This document shows positions 1 through 5,258 of a stretch of 5,258 nt of DNA, piece by piece (the stretch's first letter is position 1; the number at the start of each line of letters is the position of its first letter). The notes under the pieces are model-generated. The model did no database searches, was not told where the DNA came from, and was given only the letters and a program-made list of their open reading frames with translations. This DNA is from JABMMZ01 sp964505065. Its GTDB lineage: Bacteria > Bacteroidota > Bacteroidia > NS11-12g > UBA955. The translations under genes were made by a program, and so were the position numbers. The stretch spans positions 1-5,258 of the forward strand of contig CAZDGF010000110.1 of NCBI GenBank assembly GCA_964505065.1. Reading direction: 5' to 3'.

Positions 1-52
1 TTTGAGTTACTTAACTTCCTTCTTCTTTTTTTATTTATTTAGGACGCTATTG
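1..52. repeat. Left arm of 52-bp perfect terminal inverted repeat
   Basis: Base i pairs with base 5258-i for every i from 1 to 52, with no mismatch; identity stops at 53. The arm contains a small near-palindrome at 5-16 (AGTTA, CT, TAACT), a pyrimidine-rich tract at about 15-40, and ends inward with AGGACGCTATTG. The repeat starts at the first base of the window, so it may extend further outward and any flanking target duplication is invisible. Such a repeat could be the end of a transposable element, an inversion site, or an artefact of assembly or whole-genome amplification. The sequence alone does not decide. Confidence 0.95.
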
Positions 53-86
53 AAACAACATATTTAACACACACTAAAAAGCTTTT

Positions 87-202
87 CTAGTAGAAATCTG
101 AGAAATTTTATAACAAAGAAATTAAGTTTTTTGAAGTGTGCCCTTGCAAGGGCATATTTCTTACTTCTTTATTCTTTGTCGGCTTCTCAGAGCCTCTACT
201 AG
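87..202. repeat. Long imperfect inverted repeat (possible structured leader RNA)
   Basis: Nested complementary blocks line up in order: 87-94 with 195-202 (CTAGTAGA/TCTACTAG), 97-104 with 184-191 (TCTGAGAA/TTCTCAGA), 113-120 with 172-179 (ACAAAGAA/TTCTTTGT), 123-126 with 160-163, and an apical 16-bp palindrome at 139-154. The result is one rod-like hairpin of about 116 nt with internal loops, upstream of the first gene. It could be a transcribed regulatory leader, a small RNA, a bidirectional terminator, or the relic of a miniature repeat element. I do not recognise it as a named RNA family. The pairing is read directly; the function is not known. Confidence 0.7.
139..154. repeat. Perfect 16-bp GC-rich palindrome
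   Basis: TGCCCTTGCAAGGGCA equals its own reverse complement and is the most GC-rich spot in an otherwise AT-rich leader. It forms the tip of the longer imperfect hairpin, or could be a dyad operator for a dimeric regulator. The run after it (ATTTCTTACTTCTTT) is T-rich but interrupted, so it is a poor match to a classical intrinsic terminator on the + strand. Confidence 0.8.
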
Positions 203-207
203 GTAAA

Positions 208-215
208 TAAGTTTG
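208..215 (+). promoter_or_regulatory. Candidate Bacteroidota -7 box (TAAGTTTG)
   Basis: TAAGTTTG fits the Bacteroidota -7 consensus TAnnTTTG and lies 85 bases before the first start codon, which would give a leader of roughly 80 nt. No TTTG or TTG occurs at the expected distance upstream; the nearest TTTG (175-178) is about 29 bases away, too far. This is therefore a weak candidate resting on a short motif in AT-rich DNA. Confidence 0.25.
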
Positions 216-300
216 GGTATGCCCATTTTTATGCCATGCCACGAAAAGGGAGTTTTAAGTGTCTTACTAACAATTAATCAATTTTAATACAATCAATAAT

Positions 301-792
301 ATGAAAAAATCAATTCAAATTTTAGCAACACTTGCAATAGTATTTGCAACTGCTACAGCACAAGCATAAACATGGGGAACAAGCGGAACAAATGCAATAT
401 GTACAAATGGAGGTGCTACAAGAATAGTAGTAAAAACTAACGGTACTGTATGGATAGGCAATGGTTCAGGTACAACAAAATCTGCCGATACTATATTAAA
501 TGTAGATGGCAGTATGAGAGCAAGAGAAATTGTTGTTAACATGAACAATTGGCCAGATTATGTTTTTGACAGCACTTATGTATTACCCTCTTTAAGCAAT
601 GTTCAATATTTTATAGATTCAGCACACCATTTACCAAATGTACCCTCTGCCACACAAGTAGCACAAAATGGCGTAGCATTAGGCGATATGAACGCAATAC
701 TTTTAAGATAATTAGAAGAAATGCAATTGTATATTTTGCAGCTTAATACAAGAATAAAAGAACTTGAGGCTACTAAACCCAAAACCAAATAA
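301..792 (+). pseudogene. Tail fiber-like small secreted protein, interrupted by two in-frame TAA codons
   Basis: The reading frame from ATG 301 gives a signal peptide (MKKSIQILATLAIVFATATAQA), then TAA at codon 23 (367-369), then a clear continuation to a second TAA at codon 137 (709-711), then a further 26 codons to the terminal TAA at 790-792. The middle part resembles the C-terminal module of Bacteroidota 'tail fiber-like' proteins: RAREIVVNMNNWPDYVF, LPSLSNVQYF, HLPNVPSATQVAQNGVALG, DMNAILLR. The part after the second stop (LEEMQLYILQLNTRIKELE) is the coiled-coil tail that normally follows. The first stop falls where a Gln is typical (AQA-Q-TW); the second falls where Lys or Gln is typical. 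The frame stays otherwise open, so the damage is two point changes. Internal ATGs (for example 514) would make only signal-less fragments. It lies 9 bases before the hydrolase start and shares a CAATAAT-like sequence before the ATG. Its role is unknown. Confidence 0.8.
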
Positions 793-801
793 TCAATAAT
801 T

Positions 802-3800
802 ATGCGTTACTTTAAATTATTACTGCTTTTCTTTATAAGCAGCACAACTTTATTTGATATAAAGGCTCAAACTGATTCAACAATTAATGATGAATTACGA
901 GAATTATTAATTAATTTAAAAAGAGCAAATTGTACAACTAAATTTCTTTATAATCTTGCTGGTCATACAAGCGAAGACTCTTACTATACACCACTCAATT
1001 ATACAGATACTTGTAATACTTACGATTGGTATGAACTATATTTTGATATGCGAAACTCATTATATAATAAAAACGACCTAAAAGATGATAGCGCAGTTAT
1101 GGACGAAATGGAAAGCATACAAAATACAGAAGATGCAATATATCTTGGGTTGATGGATTTTGATTTCAATGCAATTAGAAATGATGCATTTGATAGCATA
1201 AATTATGGAAGATGGTTTTTTTATAATGATGATTCAATATGGGACAACGCAAATAGAATAGACGAACCATTTATAAATAATCCTGTTCATCAATCGAGAG
1301 GTACTTGTAATGAAATATTTGCTTTTTCACCACTACAACAAACATCTTATTTTAAACATGTAAATTACAGATTTAATCCCACAGCAGGTAATCATTGGTT
1401 TTATTCAAATGCTTTTTCTACTAATATATTAACACACCCAAGTCCGCATAAATTTCAAATAGATTTTGGAAATGGTTTAGGTTATATAGATGTAAATCCA
1501 TTTGTACCATTTAATCAAACAATAATTTATCCAGATACAGGTACTTATTATTTACACGCTCGTGTTACAATTGATGGAATTGTATATAAACATTCTATGT
1601 CGCAAATTACAATACTAACAGCTTATGAAAAAGTAGAGGAAGATGAACAACTAAATGTTGTGAATGGGCTAAAGGTACATGTTTATAAAGCATGTAAGAA
1701 TACTGAATTATATAAACCAATTATTTATTTATCTGGAATAGATATATTAGAAAACAGGAGCGTTGCACAAATATATGCAGAAATGATACAAGATAATAGA
1801 ATTTTAATGTTAAAAAACGATGGGTACGATATTATGATTGTAGATTGGGATGATAGCAAGTTAGATATTAGTACAAATGCAATGAAACTAGTTCAGCTTC
1901 TTGAATATTTAAAAGGTCATAGCGATTCAACAGAGCAATTTGTAATTATAGGCGAAAGTATGGGAGGTTTAATTGCAAGAGATGCTATGTGTTTTATGGA
2001 AAGCGAACAATATCAAATTAATGTACAAACAGGCGCAAGAGATGAAACCAAACCTCATTTAATGCACAATACAAGATTGCTTATAACATTAGATTCTCCA
2101 CATAAAGGTGCAAATAATCCTTTGGCTTTTCAACATGCTGCCGATTGGGTAATGGGCTTTTCTAAAAAAATTGTAAGGTCAACTTTTCCATTAACTCATT
2201 TTGTTAGAATGTGGAAGATTTATGAAAAGAAATTTTTATATGCAAAATCTATCAAACAAATGTTAATTTATCATAAATCTACAAGAAATAGCAATGGCGA
2301 ATATACTTGCCATGCAGATAGAACAGCATTTGTAAATAGATTAAATAACTATGGCAACGATGGATGGCCTAAATATGCTAAAAAAATGCTTATTAGTAAT
2401 GGTTTATTAAGCGGCAAACATCAAATAAAATACAACAATCTAGGAGAAGCACAAGGGGGAGAAAATTTATTGTTTTTCGACAAAATTTTTTATGGCACTA
2501 AAATACTTTGGGTAATTCCTATTCCTGTTATACAATATAATAATGTTAAAATTGCATCTATAAATTATAATGGAAGTGGTAATATTTTTCATGTTCCTAT
2601 TGGGTATAACAGAAAATCTACTTTGAGGGGTTGTTTAAGGTCTGTATTTAAAAGAAAAACCACTTGCGGCTTTCTTGGTATTACCTCTCAAATAGATATA
2701 GATGTTAATAATTTAAAGCCAGTAGATATTTTGCCAGGTGGTTCCGAATATGGTGGAGAAACTTTGATAAGTGGCAAAAAAGATTTACGCTCCGCTTAGT
2801 GGGCTTGGTCATTTTGGTATAAAAGAGCATTAACCGACCCTGTTGCAGGTACTTTTAAATATAGATATAAGATATTAGCAGGTTTAAGAGCAGTAGATTT
2901 GGTAGGAAGTAGCGATATTCCAAGAGCTTGTTTTGTACCCTTACAAAGTGCATTAGATTATGCCGACCCAAGCACCATTATTGCAGACGATTTGAATATA
3001 GGTACACAACCTGTAGCCCTTAATTTTTCAAGAACAAAAGCAGATGTAATTGTTGGGTGGCGAACAGATAATGCCAACTTTGGCAATAATATTTTTAGTT
3101 CTTTTTATAAATGGGATTACGAACAAGGTTTAAAAACAAGAAATAGTTACCATATAGATTGGCGAATAGATTTTATTGGTACTAGTGTTTTTCCGCCACA
3201 TGAATTTACAAAAAACTATTTATGCAGGGAGATAGGCGATAGCCTAATGCTATTAGACAATATGCTGATAAATAGAAACGCAAGATATAGCGCAAGTGAT
3301 AGAATAATAAGTGGGTTTGAAGCCAACTTATTTTATAAATATGATGGCATATCTGGAAGCAACTTTTTAAAAGAAATGCAAAGTAGAACTAATCCTTTTG
3401 TTATTGAAAGTTTTGATATTGGCAGGGTAGAGTTTAAAGCAGCAAAAGAAATAGTATTAAAGGCAGGGTTTGAATGTAAACGAGGAGGTAGATATTGGGC
3501 GCATATAGATTCCTTGTTTTATTGTAAACGCAAATTTAGCCAATTGTTTAAACGCAATTTAGGAGGTCCACCTAATTATTTTGTATCAAATAATGAACAA
3601 AATATAGCAGATAAAAACCAAACATCAATATTATACCCAAATCCCAATACAGGTAGTTTTACATTTTACAATCCTACAAATGCAATAAAATTGTATAAAC
3701 TTTATGATAACAAAGGCACACTCATACATATTGAAACACTCAATACACCTTTAAACACTATTGAAATTAAGAAAAACCTTAAAAGTGGGGTGTATGTTAT

Positions 3801-3861
3801 ACAAGTAATGGATATTTTAAGTAATTTTGAAACAAAAAGATTTATATGTATTACAAATTAA
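802..3861 (+). pseudogene. T9SS-secreted alpha/beta-hydrolase (lipase/PGAP1-like), split by in-frame TAG
   Basis: From ATG 802 one frame runs 1019 codons, broken only by TAG at codon 666 (2797-2799). Order of parts: signal peptide (about residues 1-23, ending KAQ); a Bacteroidota-type N-terminal region; a PKD-like beta domain (about 216-275, DFGNGLG, YPDTGTYY); an alpha/beta-hydrolase core with nucleophile elbow GESMGG (Ser386) and LDSPHKGAN (431-438), as in lipase and PGAP1-like esterases. After the TAG the frame continues with FVPLQSALD (711-719), a segment usual after the core in these proteins; a candidate catalytic His in FPPHE (His800); a coathanger-like repeat (about 868-905, AAKEIVLKAGF); and a T9SS type A sorting domain (about 940-1019, YPNPNTGSF, LKSGVYVIQV). 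Stopping at 666 would remove the likely His and the sorting domain, so the short product should be neither active nor anchored. No credible restart lies after the TAG, which argues against two genes. The product would be an exported ester or amide hydrolase of unknown substrate. Confidence 0.85.
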
Positions 3862-4490
3862 TAAGTTGTATAGCTATAATGGTTATTTTTAATAGCTGCA
3901 AAAAAAAATGCGAGCAAAAACAATATGTAATAAAAGCTACCATAGTAGAGGGTACAACTAATAGCGTATATTATAATCTAAATGTAGAGCTTAAATATGA
4001 TGAAAACAACAGAAATGGACCAAGAAAATGGGTACATTTAGCCAGTGGAGTTACAGATAGCAATGGGCAAGTAATATTAAGATACATGGCTTGCGATGAG
4101 GACAATTTTTATCCACTTGTAGTTCCTGCCAATTATCCAAGTGGCTTTGATGTTCCAATTCGTCAAAATATAACCCAAGATTTTTATGTATCATATTTAG
4201 GCAAACTAAAAGTAAATTTTAAAACAAAAAATCCACTGCAAATAAATGATACTTTATTTATTGGCTATTTGTATAAAAATGTTATGACATTTGATACATT
4301 AACCAAAGCAAATATCCCACAAAATAAAATCTATAAAACCAATAATTGGAGTCTTAATTTCTTTTATGGCAGAGGTTATAAAGGTTTTAAATACGATAAA
4401 AAGGCTAATGGTTTTAGAATATCGAGTGATACAACTTATCAAATTACAGGCGACCCTACAATAGATGAAGTGGAATTAAATTATTAAATA
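3823..4490 (+). repeat. Tandem duplication unit, copy 1
   Basis: This segment is repeated at 4538-5204, offset by 715 bases. It contains the last 12 codons of the hydrolase gene plus the whole lipoprotein gene. Bases 3823-3853 are identical to 4538-4568, and 48 of 50 bases match over 3823-3872. Identity fades upstream of about 3813 and just after the lipoprotein stop. Confidence 0.9.
3846..4487 (+). CDS. Small beta-rich lipoprotein, copy 1 (intact)
   Basis: This 213-residue protein starts with a short lipoprotein signal: MYYK, a hydrophobic stretch, then IFNSC with the lipidated Cys at position 18, followed by KKKCEQ. The rest is beta-strand-rich, with a GVTDSNGQVILRY turn reminiscent of carboxypeptidase-regulatory or Ig-like folds, then YMACDEDNF and a C-terminal GRGYKGFKYDKK segment. 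I do not recognise a named family. The ATG overlaps the last 16 bases of the hydrolase gene in another frame, implying translational coupling and a shared transcript. The start is supported because the paralogue at 4561 begins identically (MYYKLI). A hairpin terminator follows nine bases after the stop. A nine-A run (3900-3908) sits just after the lipobox Cys codon and could be prone to slippage. It is probably an envelope partner of the hydrolase; its function is unknown. Confidence 0.85.
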   Translation: MYYKLISCIAIMVIFNSCKKKCEQKQYVIKATIVEGTTNSVYYNLNVELKYDENNRNGPRKWVHLASGVTDSNGQVILRYMACDEDNFYPLVVPANYPSGFDVPIRQNITQDFYVSYLGKLKVNFKTKNPLQINDTLFIGYLYKNVMTFDTLTKANIPQNKIYKTNNWSLNFFYGRGYKGFKYDKKANGFRISSDTTYQITGDPTIDEVELNY

Positions 4491-4495
4491 TACAT

Positions 4496-4533
4496 AATAA
4501 AGTAAGCCTTAATATATAGGCTTACTTTATTTT
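4496..4533 (+). terminator. Intrinsic terminator, 14-bp perfect stem
   Basis: AATAAAGTAAGCCT (4496-4509) pairs perfectly with AGGCTTACTTTATT (4518-4531) around an eight-base loop, and a short T run follows. It lies directly after the copy 1 stop codon. Because the stem is A-rich on the left and T-rich on the right, it could act in both directions. It sits between the two duplicated units and should cut the second copy off from transcription of the first three genes unless readthrough occurs. Confidence 0.85.
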
Positions 4534-4537
4534 AGGA

Positions 4538-4576
4538 AATTTTGAAACAAAAAGATTTATATGTATTATAAATTAA
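4538..4576 (+). pseudogene. Orphan 3' end of the hydrolase gene (12 codons plus stop)
   Basis: The frame reads NFETKRFICIIN then TAA, against NFETKRFICITN then TAA at the true end of the hydrolase. It has no coding sequence in front of it: the terminator hairpin precedes it. It is a by-product of the tandem duplication and shows that the hydrolase-adjacent copy is the source arrangement. It overlaps the start of the second lipoprotein exactly as the parent does. Confidence 0.85.
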
Positions 4577-5201
4577 TAACTTGTATAACAATAGTAATTA
4601 TTTTTAATGGTTGCGAAAAGAAATGCAAACAAAAAGAATATACCATAAATGCTACTATAATAAATGGTACTACTGGTATAGCTTATATTAATTAGAGGTT
4701 GATTTAAAATACAATAAAGTAATAAATTCCAAAAAAGAAAGTTGGGAAACTTTAGCCATAGGTATCACAGATAGCAATGGAAATGTAATTTTAAAATATA
4801 TGGCTTGCAATGAGGATAATTTTATTCCTCATGTAGTTCCTGCTAATTATGGAAGTTCAATTGATATACCTATAAGAAAAAACATAACACAAAATTTTTA
4901 TGTTTCTACCTTTGGCAAATTGAATGTTATTTTCAAAACTAAAAATATATTAGCATCAAAAGACACTTTATACATTGGATACTTTTTAGATAATAATGCT
5001 TTCATAGATACCTTAATTGGTAATGTAATACCTATATCAAAAGTATATAAAACCAATACTTTATATATAAGTTTATTTTGGGGCAGAGGGTGTAAAGGTT
5101 TTCAATATGATAAAAAGTACAATAGTTTTAGAAATGTAAGAGATACTAATTATAGAGTATCAGGCGAACCAATAATTAATAATGTAGAATTAAATTATTA
5201 A
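4561..5201 (+). pseudogene. Small beta-rich lipoprotein, copy 2, one-base frameshift
   Basis: The frame from ATG 4561 gives a lipoprotein signal (MYYKLITC, then IFNGC, Cys18) and runs to residue 44, where it meets TAG at 4693. Homology continues in the -1 frame from 4692 (LEVDLKYNK, ESWETLA, GITDSNGNVILKYMAC) to TAA at 5199-5201. Restoring one T near 4692 gives TTGIAYINLEVDLKY, aligning without gaps to TTNSVYYNLNVELKY of copy 1; the repaired length equals copy 1 at 213 residues. Over the last 134 residues I count 80 identities (about 60%). The sequence at the break is not a slippery heptamer, so an indel or sequencing error is likelier than programmed frameshifting. Internal ATG 4800 lacks a signal peptide and is unlikely to be a real start. 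A terminator lies upstream and no clear promoter of its own is visible. Confidence 0.85.
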
Positions 5202-5205
5202 ATAA

Positions 5206-5257
5206 CAATAGCGTCCTAAATAAATAAAAAAAGAAGAAGGAAGTTAAGTAACTCAAA
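5206..5257. repeat. Right arm of 52-bp perfect terminal inverted repeat
   Basis: This is the exact reverse complement of 1-52. It begins four bases after the last stop codon and stops one base before the window ends. The strand shown is a long A/G-rich run (AAATAAATAAAAAAAGAAGA and on). The inner end reads CAATAGCGTCCT. No recombinase gene lies between the two arms, so any element bounded by them would depend on an enzyme supplied from elsewhere. Confidence 0.95.
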
Positions 5258-5258
5258 G

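Larger units (their letters stand above)
4538..5204 (+). repeat. Tandem duplication unit, copy 2
   Basis: This is the downstream copy of 3823-4490. It carries a 12-codon remnant of the hydrolase 3' end followed by the second lipoprotein gene. It is one base shorter than copy 1, which matches the frameshift near 4692. The two copies align without gaps over the last 134 residues of the protein. Confidence 0.9.

Noticed and set aside
60..260. Retron msr-msd, CRISPR repeat or integron attC site in the leader
   Set aside because: There is no reverse transcriptase, Cas or integrase gene and no repeated units; an ATTTAAC-like core at 62-68 lacks a matching GTTRRRY partner at the right place.
514..711. 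Separate small gene starting at ATG 514
   Set aside because: It is in the same frame as ATG 301 and begins inside a conserved module without a signal peptide; it is better explained as part of the interrupted gene.
315..788. Minus-strand open frames at 315-548 and 603-788
   Set aside because: They are antisense shadows of the tail fiber-like gene, with no family resemblance; the + strand shows a signal peptide and conserved motifs.
3822..3829. TAATTTTG as a -7 promoter box before lipoprotein copy 1
   Set aside because: It has no -33 element and would start transcription almost at the ATG, and the match is lost in copy 2 although the rest of the region is conserved.
2899..3861. Independent gene starting at TTG 2899
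   Set aside because: It is in the same frame as the hydrolase, coding-like sequence continues upstream to the TAG, and the domains complete the hydrolase architecture.
4684..4698. Programmed -1 frameshift in lipoprotein copy 2
   Set aside because: ATT AAT TAG is not an X_XXY_YYZ slippery site and no obvious downstream stem or pseudoknot is seen.
4800..5201. Independent 133-residue gene starting at ATG 4800
   Set aside because: Homology to the intact lipoprotein extends well upstream in the same frame to about 4692 and then to 4561 in the next frame, so this is an internal Met.
301..5201. Alternative genetic code with TAA and TAG both read as Gln
   Set aside because: Reading through the TAA at 3859-3861 would extend the T9SS domain past its normal end, and the TAA at 4487 is followed directly by a terminator. 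TAA therefore terminates here.

Overview
The window is very AT-rich and looks like Bacteroidota, probably an environmental lineage of the Chitinophagales/Saprospirales type. Three things support this: a type IX secretion (T9SS) sorting domain ending the large protein, a Bacteroidota 'tail fiber-like' small protein, and AT-rich start regions without clear Shine-Dalgarno sequences. All convincing genes lie on the + strand.

Layout. Bases 1-52 are repeated in perfect inverted orientation at 5206-5257, so the window is bracketed by a 52-bp inverted repeat. Next comes a non-coding leader (53-300) with a long imperfect hairpin (about 87-202) capped by a 16-bp perfect palindrome (139-154). Four genes or gene remnants follow: (i) a small secreted tail-fiber-like protein (301-792) with two in-frame TAA codons; (ii) a 1019-codon secreted alpha/beta-hydrolase with a PKD-like domain, a GESMG nucleophile elbow and a T9SS C-terminal sorting domain (802-3861), split by one in-frame TAG; (iii) an intact small lipoprotein (3846-4487) overlapping the end of the hydrolase gene; (iv) a diverged tandem copy of that lipoprotein (4561-5201) with a one-base frameshift. 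A strong hairpin terminator (4496-4533) separates the two lipoprotein copies. The right inverted repeat starts four bases after the last stop codon.

How it fits together. If read as an operon, it would send a T9SS-secreted hydrolase and one or two small beta-rich lipoproteins to the cell envelope. The substrate cannot be told from sequence. The second lipoprotein copy arose from a tandem duplication that also carried the last 12 codons of the hydrolase gene.

The main oddity is that three of the four genes are broken: three nonsense codons and one frameshift in 5.2 kb. All three nonsense codons could come from CAA/CAG by C-to-T change. TAA clearly still terminates other genes here, so a wholesale change of genetic code does not fit. 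Decay, consensus error or local suppression remain possible. No transposase, integrase or recombinase is encoded inside the inverted repeats, so whether they mark a mobile element, an invertible segment or an assembly/amplification artefact is open.
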